A DNA stretch of 64,000 nucleotides from an uncultured Caryophanales bacterium (lineage in GTDB: Bacteria > Bacillota_I > Bacilli_A > RFN20 > CAG-826), in the NCBI GenBank assembly GCA_902464635.1, contig CABQKC010000001.1, positions 44,023-108,022 on the forward strand, given 5' to 3'. Under the pieces are notes generated by a model. The model was not told the origin of the DNA and made no database searches. It worked only from the letters and a program-made list of their open reading frames with translations. This document shows positions 43,888 to 53,544 of the stretch, piece after piece (positions within the stretch are counted from its first letter, which is position 1; every line of letters starts with the position of its first letter). The position numbers were made by a program, and so were the translations under genes.

Positions 43888-44395
43888 AGGTTGTTTCTCG
43901 CTTCTAATCATGGCGTTTTTCCCTTGCCTACTTTGTTCTTGCGGGCAGGATACGCCTGATATAAGTGTTGTCTATACAGAGCCAATTGTTGCTGGTCCTT
44001 TTGTTGAGGGAAACATTGCCGGTACTCTTGAACATGTTACATACTATGACAAACATGACATTTGGGATTTCAGATCCTTATACATCCAACTAGTTTTTTC
44101 GGACAAAAAAGCTGAACTTTCAATGTATGATTCGTTTGTTTCTTATGACTGTGATCCGCTGAAACCATCCGCTGGAGTGAATTCTGTCAGAATATTTAAT
44201 TGCAAGTATCAAGATTTCAAGGGTAATTTTCACGATATTGGCGAGCGTACTTTTTCTATTTCAATTCAAGACTATCCATATGCCGACTCTGTTTCTGAAA
44301 AAATGGCTATAATTCTACCGGCGATTTTTGTCATGATTTCTATAGTTTTGATTGTTTTTCTAAGTTTAAAAAAAGAGAATGTTAATGAAAAATAA
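43871..44395 (+). CDS. small lipoprotein with C-terminal membrane helix
   Basis: A 174-aa protein, starting 17 bases inside the end of the glycosyltransferase. Signal peptide with lipobox CLLCSCGQ at about residues 20-24, an extracellular beta-rich part (LEHVTYYDKHDIWDFRSLYIQLVFSDKKAELSMYD) and a C-terminal membrane helix (MAIILPAIFVMISIVLIVFLSL). I know no family. Within a Wzy-type cluster it could assist export or polymerisation; that is only a guess. Confidence 0.65.
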   Translation: MPRKNKGCFSLLIMAFFPCLLCSCGQDTPDISVVYTEPIVAGPFVEGNIAGTLEHVTYYDKHDIWDFRSLYIQLVFSDKKAELSMYDSFVSYDCDPLKPSAGVNSVRIFNCKYQDFKGNFHDIGERTFSISIQDYPYADSVSEKMAIILPAIFVMISIVLIVFLSLKKENVNEK

Positions 44396-45638
44396 TGCTT
44401 TGTCATGCTCAAAATTTGAAAATTGGAATGATGTATTTCTTATTTTTGGGCGTTATTTGTTCACACTCGCCGTTGTTTTGTGCCCTGTTTTACTGCTTTA
44501 CAAGGCGTTTTCGACAGTTACGTATTTCGATGTATTGAGTTTCATAGCCTGCGTTCTTATATTTGTAGGATTGCTTATAAGAGGAACATTTTTTTGTCTA
44601 TTTAGGGATTGCTTTGTAAAATTAATCCCTTTTACGTTTGTTGTTGCTATTTCTATAGTCTTTTCTTCTTGCCTTTTCGGTTTTAGAACGGATGTTTTGC
44701 TAAGAACTTTTAGATACATTTATTATTTGCTTTTAATTATCTTTTTTAGCAAGTATTTCAACATAAAATTTGGTTTTAGACTGTATGAGATTTTTTGCGT
44801 TTTTTCTACAATTTTTATATTCATCCAATTTTTTTGCTTAAAAATTACTGGCTACTACATTTCGGGGTACGTTAAATTTTTGCCAATGATTGATGAATAT
44901 TTAAAGTCTTTTGGCCAGAATTCGTCCTTAGCAGTTATAAGACCTAGATCGTTTTTTCAAGAGCCTGCTCATTATGCGACTTATGTTAGTATTTTTATGT
45001 TTCTTGATTATATATATTTAAAAAGAAATAAGCTTTCCGGTTTTATCGACTTGTTTTTGTTTTTTGGAATTGTTATTTCTTCCTCAACGACCGGTATTGT
45101 CATGGGCCTTGTATGTATTCTTTTCTATTACGTGGCACTTTTTACGAAAAAAAATAAAAAGGAAATTATTTTTTATAGTACTTTGTTTTTTGCAGCTTTA
45201 GTGTTTTTGATAATTTTGCTTTTACTTGGTAAACTGGACAATTTGATTGAAAAAGTTACGAGTGTTGGATCCTTTTTGGCTAGATTCGATTCTTATAGAC
45301 ACATCTTTGACTTTTCAACGGTCTTTAGCGGTTTTATTAGCCTGAGTATTGGTAGGGGAATGGTGCCTTCAGGCATATATTTTGCCGGCTTTTCAAGAAT
45401 TTTATTTTATTTTGGATTAATTGGACTATTTTCATTTTCTTATTCCCTTGTGACGAATAGAAAATTTCTTCCTTACGTTATATTTTTCATTATTTTAAAC
45501 CTAGGGACAGAATGTGCACTCGGACCCTTTGCTGTATTATTTTTCACAACTTATTTGTCACTGGGGAGATCGGAACCGTCTCTTTTTTCTTCTTTAACCA
45601 AAAGAAACGACATTCGATATCTTTCCTTGAGGATTTAA
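44385..45638 (+). CDS. O-antigen/EPS polymerase (Wzy-like)
   Basis: A 417-aa protein of about ten membrane helices with an outer loop containing RPRSFFQEPAHYATYVSIF, the hallmark of O-antigen ligase/polymerase proteins. It would join repeat units on the outer membrane face. Start taken as the ATG at 44385, which overlaps the previous gene by 11 bases; an ATG at 44379 is also in frame. Very rich in Phe codons TTT and TTC. Confidence 0.85.
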   Translation: MKNNALSCSKFENWNDVFLIFGRYLFTLAVVLCPVLLLYKAFSTVTYFDVLSFIACVLIFVGLLIRGTFFCLFRDCFVKLIPFTFVVAISIVFSSCLFGFRTDVLLRTFRYIYYLLLIIFFSKYFNIKFGFRLYEIFCVFSTIFIFIQFFCLKITGYYISGYVKFLPMIDEYLKSFGQNSSLAVIRPRSFFQEPAHYATYVSIFMFLDYIYLKRNKLSGFIDLFLFFGIVISSSTTGIVMGLVCILFYYVALFTKKNKKEIIFYSTLFFAALVFLIILLLLGKLDNLIEKVTSVGSFLARFDSYRHIFDFSTVFSGFISLSIGRGMVPSGIYFAGFSRILFYFGLIGLFSFSYSLVTNRKFLPYVIFFIILNLGTECALGPFAVLFFTTYLSLGRSEPSLFSSLTKRNDIRYLSLRI

Positions 45639-45643
45639 TTTAT

Positions 45644-46762
45644 ATGAAAATTTTATTTGCTTGTAATAGCTTGATAAGCGGTGGAGCCGAAAGATTGTTG
45701 AGCCAACTGGTTCCAAAAATCAAAAACGCTGGCAATGATTGCCGCCTTCTACTCCTTTCATCAAAAGATAGCAGGTATTTGGATGCTTTTAGGGCTAACG
45801 AAATAGAAGTTACTGTTGTTCCAGACTCTTGCAAAACACATTTTGCAAAAATGAATTACGTCAAAAAGTATATTAAAAATGGCAATTTCGACGTAATCCA
45901 CGCCAACTTGTTTCCCATGTTTTATTATTTGGCTTTTTTGAAAAAGTCATTTAGAAAAAGTACAGTGCTAACTTTGACGGAACATAGTACCAGTAATAAG
46001 AGACGTAAGCATTTTGTTTTCAGATTAATTGAAAGATTTGTATATTCGAAGTACGATGCCAAAATCTGCATAAGCAAAGCGACTGAGGAAAACTTGATTA
46101 AGTGGCTAGCGGTAGATGCAACTGATGATTCGTTTGTTGTAATAGAAAATGGCATCGACTTTTCAATAATAAATAAAACACCACCGGTGGAAAGAAATGC
46201 AATTTTTAGCAATGCTTCGAGCGAAGACTGCTTCCTTGCTATGGTTGGCTCATTCACCTCTGACAAAAATCATTCATTTATTTTAGACGTTCTTTCTTGT
46301 TTACCGTCTAGATTTAAGCTTTTGCTTTTAGGGGAAGGGAAATTAAAAAATGAAATCGAAAGTAAAGTACATGTTTTAAATTTAGATAATAGAGTTGCTT
46401 TCGGCGGTTTTGTGTCTAACCCATACTCTTTTATTAAAGCCTGTGATATTGTTATAATTCCGTCTAAAAGAGAAGGATTTGGCTTGATAGCTGTTGAAGC
46501 TATGGCTTGTGGAAAGCCGATTGTGTGCTCTAATGTGGATGGTTTGCGTTCAGTTGTAAATGATGCAGGTATAAAATGTAACTTAATAGTAGAGGAATTT
46601 GCTAGCGCAATTAAAACAATAGAAAAAAACGCGAGTGTCTATATTGAAAGGGGACAAGCAATGGTAGCTAACTACGATATAAAACTTACGGCAGAAAGAT
46701 ACCTTAGCCTTTTTGAATATCTTGTCCTTAAGAAAGGAAAAAACGATGAAAAAAGAAAATAA
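45644..46762 (+). CDS. glycosyltransferase family 4
   Basis: A 372-aa GT4 enzyme: MKILFACNSLISGGAERLLSQLVPKI is the typical acceptor-side glycine loop, and the donor side shows AMVGSFTSDKNHSFILDVL, LLGEGKLKNEIE, VAFGGFVSNPYSFIKACDIVIIPSKREGFGLIAVEAMACGKPIVCSNVDG. The E-GFGLIAVE motif is complete. Start 45644 follows GAGGA by 12 bases; an open frame further upstream belongs to the end of the polymerase gene. Confidence 0.93.
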   Translation: MKILFACNSLISGGAERLLSQLVPKIKNAGNDCRLLLLSSKDSRYLDAFRANEIEVTVVPDSCKTHFAKMNYVKKYIKNGNFDVIHANLFPMFYYLAFLKKSFRKSTVLTLTEHSTSNKRRKHFVFRLIERFVYSKYDAKICISKATEENLIKWLAVDATDDSFVVIENGIDFSIINKTPPVERNAIFSNASSEDCFLAMVGSFTSDKNHSFILDVLSCLPSRFKLLLLGEGKLKNEIESKVHVLNLDNRVAFGGFVSNPYSFIKACDIVIIPSKREGFGLIAVEAMACGKPIVCSNVDGLRSVVNDAGIKCNLIVEEFASAIKTIEKNASVYIERGQAMVANYDIKLTAERYLSLFEYLVLKKGKNDEKRK

Positions 46763-48035
46763 CAAAAGAATTCTTTTTGTTTTAGATACTTATCTACCAA
46801 AGCCGTTTGCTAATGCTGTTTGTGCTCAGAATTTGATAGATGAATACGTAAACAATGGATTTGATGTAGATATAGTATGTTTAGAGCAACCTCGCTATGC
46901 TATGCCCAAGAATTATGGCGGACATAATATATATGCTGTAAAACCCAACATGTCTTTAAATTGCTTTCTTTTAAGCCAAGAGAAACAAAAAGAGTTTTCC
47001 GGTAAACTTTATAGAATTTTTGGCAGAATTTTATCTTGTGGCTTCAAATTACTCTTTTTGCCACTTGTTCCGCTTAATAGTTTTTCCTTACCGCGTAGAT
47101 ATTCTAAATGTATTGAAAAATTGTTGATGGAAAAGCAATATTTTGGAATAGTATCTACTTTGTCGCCGCTTGAGGGTAATCTTGGGATTTCACGATTAAG
47201 GGCCAAAGGTAAACTAAATATTCCTTGGGTTATTTTTTGCTTTGACACATTTGTCGATGTTAAAGGGAGACTGCATAAGAACGTTTATAGTAGACATTAT
47301 AAATCTCCGCTTTGGTACAAATATTTGCTAAGTAAATGCAATGGCTATTTATTTGTCGAATCTAGAAGCGACGAATATGATCAAAATGATTTAAAGAAAT
47401 GGTCTTCGAAGTTGGCCGTTTCCGATTTGCCAATGATTACAATTGATAAGAAATACCCGGTTTTATCGGTAGATATTGATGAAAAAGCTGAAAATTTTGG
47501 ATATTTTGGGTCAATAGGTGGTGAACATTATCCTTATAGCGATTTGCTGGATTTTTTCTTTTCCCTACCAAACGATAGAAAGAGGGTTCTTCATTTCTTT
47601 ATTAGAGGAGCCATTTTTAAAAACGGTGACTTTAAAAGGGAAAACGATTTCAAAAAAATAGTGATTCATGGATATGTCGATCAAGACCATATGATTAATT
47701 ATATGGAGAAAATGGATTATCTTATTAGTCTTAAATATACAGACCAAATTTCCGCCAAAATATTTCAGTATATTTCTATGCGAAAAAAAATAATTCACTT
47801 TTCTGGTGCAGAGAACGACCCTGATGTCCATTATTTAAACAAATATGATAATTGTCTTTTGCTTAAGCCTAAAGAAATGACCATATCTCAAATGATTAAC
47901 TTATTTGAATTAAAAAAATGGAGTTTGCAAAGCGACAAAAACTCTATACAAAAATGCTTTGAGAAAAACGATCCAAAGTATAGTTGCAAAGTTATTAGTT
48001 CCTTCTTCGATAACTTTTATGGTGAACAAAAATGA
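46746..48035 (+). CDS. glycosyltransferase, GT-B type (divergent)
   Basis: A 429-aa protein beginning MKKENNKRILFVLDTYLPKPFANAVCAQNLIDEYVNNGFDVDIVCLEQPRY, a GT4-like N-terminus. The donor half is divergent (FGYFGSIGGEHYPYSDLLDFF, FFIRGAIFKNGDFK, IVIHGYVDQDHMINYMEKMDYLISLKYTDQISAKIFQYISMRKKIIHFS) and lacks the usual E-x7-E. AAGAAAGGAAAA precedes the start, which lies 17 bases inside the previous gene. Confidence 0.8.
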   Translation: MKKENNKRILFVLDTYLPKPFANAVCAQNLIDEYVNNGFDVDIVCLEQPRYAMPKNYGGHNIYAVKPNMSLNCFLLSQEKQKEFSGKLYRIFGRILSCGFKLLFLPLVPLNSFSLPRRYSKCIEKLLMEKQYFGIVSTLSPLEGNLGISRLRAKGKLNIPWVIFCFDTFVDVKGRLHKNVYSRHYKSPLWYKYLLSKCNGYLFVESRSDEYDQNDLKKWSSKLAVSDLPMITIDKKYPVLSVDIDEKAENFGYFGSIGGEHYPYSDLLDFFFSLPNDRKRVLHFFIRGAIFKNGDFKRENDFKKIVIHGYVDQDHMINYMEKMDYLISLKYTDQISAKIFQYISMRKKIIHFSGAENDPDVHYLNKYDNCLLLKPKEMTISQMINLFELKKWSLQSDKNSIQKCFEKNDPKYSCKVISSFFDNFYGEQK

Positions 48036-49513
48036 AAACAGACGAATATAAACCAAGTATTAAAAAAAATGTCATTTTTAGTTTTGTTGCTCAAGTAATT
48101 GGCTACATTTCCCCTCTTGTGGTTTCGCCGTATATCTCCAGGGTGCTTGGCCCAAGTAATTTAGGTATTTTTTCTTTTTGTTATTCTTATGCTCATTACT
48201 TTGTTTTATTTGCTGCTTTTGGGTTTGCTGATTTGGGGTCAAAGCTAATATCAAGTAGGCGGGCCGACCTTTCAAATAGGAACAAATGCTTCTGGAGCAT
48301 TGTTTTTTCAAGATTGTTTTTTGTTTTTGTATCATCAACTGTCTATATTGCTCTTATCGAATTGTCTGCTTTTGGTAAGCTTGACGATTCCAGAGTGATG
48401 CTTGTTTTTTTATTGCTGATACTGTCTACTGCCTTCGATATTACGTTTTTCTTTAGAGGAATAGAGAAAATAACGTATATTTTTTCTACAACTGCCGTTG
48501 TTAACCTTATTTACGTTGCTTCAGTTTTTGTTTTCGTCAAGAGTAGTGACGATCTTCTTTTATACACGTTTTTAAAAACACTTAGTCTGTGCTTGGTTTA
48601 CTTTTCTTTGTGGTTTTTTTCTTTTAAGCGAATTGGGAGACCTTATTTTTCTTTTAAGGAAATTATGTCAACATCAATAGAGGCGGCTAAATTTTTTCTT
48701 CCAACTGTTGTCATGAGTGTTGGCGATTCTTTAGACAAAACATTGATTGGTCTTTTTTCAAATACAGTTCAAGTGGGTTTTTATGAACAAACTTTTAAAG
48801 TTGCCACTCTTCTTTCCTCGACTGTGTCCGCGATATCGCCGGTAATATTATCTAGAATTTCCATTCTCAAAAGTGAGGGAAGTGCAGAGGAAATTAAAAA
48901 TCTTGCTTCAAAATCATTGATATTAGCCATAGTTTTGTTAGCGCCTCTTGTGTCTGGACTATATATTATTGGCACTGACTTTGTCATTTTGTTTTTTGGC
49001 ACTGATTTTTCGGATGCTGTATCCGTTTTGTTTTGGCTTTTGCCTGTTGCTTTTATTTCTGCCTTGACCTCTATATTAATTTCTTCATTTTATTATCCGT
49101 TTGGAAAGACGTGGATTGTTTCGTCAGTTATCTTCGCTTCTATAATTTTGAATGTTTCGGTATCCATCGCCCTTTTGAAGCTGACTACGCTTGGTGCATC
49201 TGCAGCTGCAATAGGAACTATGGTTGCGAATGCATTTGCTTTTTGCCTTTTGCTTATCTTCGCTAGAAATATTATTGATTTCAAAACCATATTAAAGGAT
49301 GTTTTAAAGGTTATTGGTAGTTTATTTGTTATGTGTGTTCCACTAGTCTTGCTGAATCATTTTGTGTTCAGGACTCTTATAACAAATACTTTATTAAAAA
49401 TTTGCTTAGATATTTTGATAGGTGGATTTCTATATTTTTTCGCTTCCATATTATTTAAAGAAAAATTTGTGATTGAACACGTGAATAGGCTTATAAAACG
49501 TAGGAGAACTTGA
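48032..49513 (+). CDS. polysaccharide flippase (Wzx-like)
   Basis: A 493-aa membrane protein of the MOP superfamily with about 14 helices. The N-terminus NVIFSFVAQVIGYISPLVVSPYISRVLGPSNLGIFSF and FFRGIEKITYIF are typical of Wzx/RfbX. It would flip lipid-linked repeat units outward for the Wzy protein. It overlaps the previous gene by 4 bases (ATGA). Confidence 0.93.
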   Translation: MKTDEYKPSIKKNVIFSFVAQVIGYISPLVVSPYISRVLGPSNLGIFSFCYSYAHYFVLFAAFGFADLGSKLISSRRADLSNRNKCFWSIVFSRLFFVFVSSTVYIALIELSAFGKLDDSRVMLVFLLLILSTAFDITFFFRGIEKITYIFSTTAVVNLIYVASVFVFVKSSDDLLLYTFLKTLSLCLVYFSLWFFSFKRIGRPYFSFKEIMSTSIEAAKFFLPTVVMSVGDSLDKTLIGLFSNTVQVGFYEQTFKVATLLSSTVSAISPVILSRISILKSEGSAEEIKNLASKSLILAIVLLAPLVSGLYIIGTDFVILFFGTDFSDAVSVLFWLLPVAFISALTSILISSFYYPFGKTWIVSSVIFASIILNVSVSIALLKLTTLGASAAAIGTMVANAFAFCLLLIFARNIIDFKTILKDVLKVIGSLFVMCVPLVLLNHFVFRTLITNTLLKICLDILIGGFLYFFASILFKEKFVIEHVNRLIKRRRT

Positions 49514-50181
49514 TGATTAAAAAAATATATAATTTTGCAATAGAAGTTGTTTGTAAATTGAAATTGCGTTTTGCTGGCAATTTTGTTGGCATGCGATCGA
49601 GAGTAAATAAAAGCACAAAATTCGAGGGCAGATGTGTTATCTATGAAGCTGATGTTAGGTTTAGTGAAATTGGGTTTGGGAGTTATGTTGGGTCAGGCAT
49701 TTTGAGAGAGTGTTCAATAGGCCGCTTTACTTCAATTGGCAATAATGTAAATGTAATTTCCGCTACACACCCAATGAATTTCGTTTCAACCTTTCCGGGT
49801 TTCTATAAAACCGAAAATTCTAATTTGTTTAGTACTAATACAGGTATTATATTTAACGAGCAAAAAAAATGTTCTGACGGAAAGTCTTGCCACATTGGGA
49901 ACGACGTATGGATTGGGTCAGGCGTTACAATACTCGGCGGTGTAACTATAGGTGATGGGGCGGTTATTGGCACGGGTGCGGTTGTAACTAAAGATGTTTT
50001 GCCTTATTCTGTTGTGGCTGGTGTTCCAGCTAAGATAATTAAATTTAGATTTGATGAGCACACCGTTGAAAAACTAATGAAAATAAAGTGGTGGGACTGG
50101 AATATTGATTTAATTTCTAAAAGCTCCTTTTTGTTTGGTGATGTTCAACGCTTTATAGATGCATACTCTTGGGAGGATTAA
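49513..50181 (+). CDS. hexapeptide-repeat acyltransferase
   Basis: A 222-aa left-handed beta-helix enzyme, probably an O-acetyltransferase of the CatB/LacA type that decorates the polysaccharide. The repeats are seen in GNDVWIGSGVTILGGVTIGDGAVIGTGAVVTKDVLPYSVVAGVPAKIIKFRF, and the catalytic His is probably in ISATHPMN. TAGGAG lies 6 bases before the ATG, which overlaps the flippase stop by one base. Confidence 0.9.
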   Translation: MIKKIYNFAIEVVCKLKLRFAGNFVGMRSRVNKSTKFEGRCVIYEADVRFSEIGFGSYVGSGILRECSIGRFTSIGNNVNVISATHPMNFVSTFPGFYKTENSNLFSTNTGIIFNEQKKCSDGKSCHIGNDVWIGSGVTILGGVTIGDGAVIGTGAVVTKDVLPYSVVAGVPAKIIKFRFDEHTVEKLMKIKWWDWNIDLISKSSFLFGDVQRFIDAYSWED

Positions 50182-50182
50182 T

Positions 50183-51322
50183 ATGGAAAACAAATGTATT
50201 GTATTCGGACACGAACATCATAATTCGCTTGGACAGGTAAGAACGCTTGGTGAGCACGGAATACGAGTAATTGCTGTGATATTGAAAGACAATTCAAAAA
50301 TTACATCTTCTAGTAAATATGTTTCTGAGAAATACTTTGTAAATAGTGTTGAACAAGGTTATGACCTAATTATAAAGAAGTGGGGTCACGAGCCTCAAAA
50401 GCCTTTTATTTTCACTTCTGATGATATAATTACTAGTTATTTAGATCAGAGGTATGACGAAATAAAAGATAAGTTTTATTTTAACAATTGTGGTCGGCAG
50501 GGTTTAATTACTTTCTACATGGATAAAACGCGAATGTGTAAGATTGCCTCAGAACATGGCTTTGAAATCCCAAGACTATTTAAGCTTGATCAAAATTCTG
50601 ACATAAACGAAATTCAGTTTCCGGTTATAACAAAAGCGAGTGCTTCATTGCACGAAAATTGGAAGGATGATTCCTGTGTGTGCAAATCGTCTCAAGAATT
50701 AATGGCAGCAATTAAAAAATATGGCAAAAATGATATTATTGTTCAGGAATATATTGAAAAGGATAACGAACTTTGTCTTGAAGGCTATTCTTATAATGAC
50801 GGCAACGATGTGTTTGTTTCGGTAGGAATTACTTTTAAATACTTAGTCAATGGTGCTTATGCTCATTATTTGAATGTTTTCAATTTTCATGACGAAGAAC
50901 TTATTCAAAAAGTTAAACGCCTATTATCGTTTTTTAAATATAACGGCGTGTTTGAGGTTGAATTTATCAAAAGCAAGTCTGGAAAACTTTACTTCCTGGA
51001 AATTAATTTTAGGAATTCTGCCTGGGGCTATGTTACCCAAAAAGTAGGCATGAGCACTTCTTATGGCTGGATTATGTCGACTTTGTCGAAGGGAGTATTC
51101 TCTATGCCCCAAATAAAAATTAAAGATGGATATACTGCGATGTCTGAATTTTCTGACTTTAAAATAAGAGTTCTTGGTCGAATGATTGGCTTCCGTGAAT
51201 GGAGGAAAGAGTTTAAAAATTGTGACTGCAAGTATTATTACAATAGAGATGATAAAAAACCATTTTTCCATGCTTTGAGATACAAAATAGTAAAAACTTT
51301 ATTTCGTCCAAAAAATAAATAA
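50183..51322 (+). CDS. ATP-grasp ligase
   Basis: A 379-aa ATP-grasp enzyme. The Rossmann start (CIVFGHEHHNSLGQVRTLGEHGIRVIAVIL), FPVITKASASL (ATP Lys), DIIVQEYIEKDNELCLEGY and FEVEFIKSKSGKLYFLEINFRNSAWGY (metal-binding E and N) fit the carbamoyl-phosphate/carboxylase-like branch. In polysaccharide clusters such proteins may add amino acids or similar groups to sugars; this is inferred. GGGAGGA precedes the ATG. Confidence 0.88.
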   Translation: MENKCIVFGHEHHNSLGQVRTLGEHGIRVIAVILKDNSKITSSSKYVSEKYFVNSVEQGYDLIIKKWGHEPQKPFIFTSDDIITSYLDQRYDEIKDKFYFNNCGRQGLITFYMDKTRMCKIASEHGFEIPRLFKLDQNSDINEIQFPVITKASASLHENWKDDSCVCKSSQELMAAIKKYGKNDIIVQEYIEKDNELCLEGYSYNDGNDVFVSVGITFKYLVNGAYAHYLNVFNFHDEELIQKVKRLLSFFKYNGVFEVEFIKSKSGKLYFLEINFRNSAWGYVTQKVGMSTSYGWIMSTLSKGVFSMPQIKIKDGYTAMSEFSDFKIRVLGRMIGFREWRKEFKNCDCKYYYNRDDKKPFFHALRYKIVKTLFRPKNK

Positions 51323-51338
51323 TAAAAGGAAAAACATT

Positions 51339-52073
51339 ATGCAGTTTGTAATTAGACTAGACGACGCTTGCGAAAAAATGGATGTAGATAAATGGTGGAA
51401 GATGGAATGCTTGCTCGACAAATACTCGATAAAGCCACTTGTTGGTCTGATTCCGGAATGCCTTGATAATGATATGTCGGAATTCGAGTATAATCCAGAT
51501 TTTTATAGTAAGGTGGTAAAAAGGTGGAAAGACAAGAAATGGACATTTGCTCTTCACGGGCTCCACCATACAAAAAATACCAGTTGTGGCGGTTTAAATC
51601 CTATAAATCAAAAATCTGAATTCGCTGGTTTATCTTTGCAGGTCCAAGAGCAGATGATTTCTAAAGCAATAAATCTTTTTTATGAAAAAAACTTGAATCC
51701 TTCTGTTTTTTTTGCTCCGTTCCATACGTTTGACAAAAACACTTTATTGGCATTAAAAAAATGTACGAACATAAGAATTATTTCCGATACCATTGCCAGC
51801 AAACCGTATAAAAAATATGGGTTTACTTTTGTTCCTCAACAGTCGGGGCACGCTTGTAATGCACTTGTAAAATTAGCGACTTTTTGTTTTCATCCGAACA
51901 TTATGCAAGACGAAGACTTTGAAAAATTGGACTTATTTTTAAAAAATCATTATCTTGATGCCGCTCCGTTCCCGACTACCGAAGCAAACAATAAGAAAAC
52001 TTTCTATGATTATATTTTGTCTAATTTGTATTTTTTAAGAAAAAAGATAAAACGAGCCTTTCGAAACAAATAG
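51339..52073 (+). CDS. NodB-like polysaccharide deacetylase (DUF2334-like)
   Basis: A 244-aa protein: RLDDACEK gives the D-D metal/catalytic pair at residues 6-7, FALHGLHHTK gives the H-x3-H metal site, and SVFFAPFHTFDKNTL is a typical barrel loop. No signal peptide, so it would act in the cytoplasm, perhaps on the growing lipid-linked unit. The basic C-terminus (RKKIKRAFRNK) may touch the membrane. Confidence 0.85.
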   Translation: MQFVIRLDDACEKMDVDKWWKMECLLDKYSIKPLVGLIPECLDNDMSEFEYNPDFYSKVVKRWKDKKWTFALHGLHHTKNTSCGGLNPINQKSEFAGLSLQVQEQMISKAINLFYEKNLNPSVFFAPFHTFDKNTLLALKKCTNIRIISDTIASKPYKKYGFTFVPQQSGHACNALVKLATFCFHPNIMQDEDFEKLDLFLKNHYLDAAPFPTTEANNKKTFYDYILSNLYFLRKKIKRAFRNK

Positions 52074-52161
52074 TTTTTTTGCGTTTTAAACATGTTTAAT
52101 AGTTGTAAACAAGGCATCCATGTAATTCATTGCTAAGCTATAACCGCATTTATTCCAAAAA

Positions 52162-52281
52162 ATGGAATATGACATTTGTCAATTTTGGCATAAACAAACA
52201 ATAGTGCCAATCGTTAATGACGGATTCGGTACTTGGATACCATTTGTTGCAACGATTCTACCAAGTAATAAAAAGGAATAA
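52162..52281 (+). other. 39-codon frame in the gap before ugd
   Basis: MEYDICQFWHKQTIVPIVND followed by 19 residues (GFGTWIPFVATILPSNKKE) looks like real protein sequence but has no ribosome site. It begins inside a small hairpin (ATTCCA/TGGAAT). Most likely the remnant end of a lost gene; the rest of the 259-base gap shows nothing else. Confidence 0.3.
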
Positions 52282-52332
52282 AGTCATATTGTCCTTAATG
52301 TTTTTTTATATCTATTGTAAAATACAGTCATT

Positions 52333-53541
52333 ATGAATATTTCAATAGCAGGAACGGGATATGTTGGATTATCTAACGCGATAATCTTGGCGCAGCATGA
52401 TAAGGTGTATGCTGTAGATGTAGTTAAATCCAAGGTTGATTTAATTAATAATAAAAAGTCGCCTATTGTAGATGAAGAGATTGAAGAATATTTAAAGACA
52501 AAAGATTTAGATCTCGAAGCTACAACAGATGGAGATGATGCATATAGGAAATCTGATTTGGTTATTATTGCCACGCCTACGAATTACGATAGCAAGACCA
52601 ATAAGTTTGATACATCTTCGGTTGAATCCGTTATCGAACAAGTTAAAAGGGTTAATCCAGATGCGTGGATTATAGTCAAGTCAACCGTGGGAGTTGGGTT
52701 TACTAAACACGCTAGAGAAAAACATGGATACGATAAGATTTTGTTCTCCCCTGAGTTTTTAAGAGAAGGGAAGGCTTTATATGACAACTTATATCCTTCT
52801 CGCATTATTGTTGGAGTTCCAGAGAAAAAAGAACCATATCTATCAAAGGCAAAAGAGTTTATAGAATTGCTAAAACAAGGTGCGATTAAAGAAAATATAG
52901 AAACACACATTTTAGGATGCACAGAAGCAGAAGCAGTTAAGTTATTCTCTAATACCTATTTAGCATTGAGGGTAGCCTACTTTAATGAATTGGATACATT
53001 TGCCAAGACAAAGGGATTAGATACTCTTGATATTATTCAAGGTGTATGTGGAGATCCTAGAATTGGAAATTACTATAACAATCCATCTTTTGGGTATGGT
53101 GGGTATTGCTTACCAAAAGATACAAAGGAACTAAGGGCTAATTTTGAAGATGTTCCTGAGAATCTAATTTCCGCTATTGTCGAATCCAATAGGACAAGGA
53201 AACAGTTTATATGTGATGATATCCTTGAACTTGCTGGTTATAAAAATGATGGCAGAGATAACATTACAATCGGTATATATAGATTAACAATGAAATCAGG
53301 ATCTGATAATTTCAGGCAGTCATCCATTCAAGGGGTAATGAAAAGGCTTCAAGCCAAGGCTGTTAAAATTGTTATATATGAACCAACTCTTAAAGAAGAT
53401 GAATTCTTTAACTGCAGGGTTGTAAGGGATTTTGATGAATTTAAGAGACTATCGAAGGTAATTATTGCAAATAGATACGATTTGTCTTTAGACGATGTTA
53501 AAGATAAGGTATATACAAGAGATTTACTTAGAAGAGATTAA
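52333..53541 (+). CDS. ugd: UDP-glucose 6-dehydrogenase
   Basis: Oxidises UDP-glucose to UDP-glucuronate with two NAD+. The 402-aa protein has GTGYVGLSNAIILAQHD (NAD site), VIIATPTNYD, VGFTKHAREKHGYDKILFSPEFLREGKALYDNLYPSRIIVG, and the catalytic-Cys region SFGYGGYCLPKDTKEL. It supplies the donor for the next gene. TAAAAT at 52318 ends 9 bases before the ATG and no ribosome site is visible, so the mRNA has almost no leader. Codon style resembles the sugar transferase more than the genes between them. Confidence 0.95.
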   Translation: MNISIAGTGYVGLSNAIILAQHDKVYAVDVVKSKVDLINNKKSPIVDEEIEEYLKTKDLDLEATTDGDDAYRKSDLVIIATPTNYDSKTNKFDTSSVESVIEQVKRVNPDAWIIVKSTVGVGFTKHAREKHGYDKILFSPEFLREGKALYDNLYPSRIIVGVPEKKEPYLSKAKEFIELLKQGAIKENIETHILGCTEAEAVKLFSNTYLALRVAYFNELDTFAKTKGLDTLDIIQGVCGDPRIGNYYNNPSFGYGGYCLPKDTKELRANFEDVPENLISAIVESNRTRKQFICDDILELAGYKNDGRDNITIGIYRLTMKSGSDNFRQSSIQGVMKRLQAKAVKIVIYEPTLKEDEFFNCRVVRDFDEFKRLSKVIIANRYDLSLDDVKDKVYTRDLLRRD

Positions 53542-53544
53542 TTT

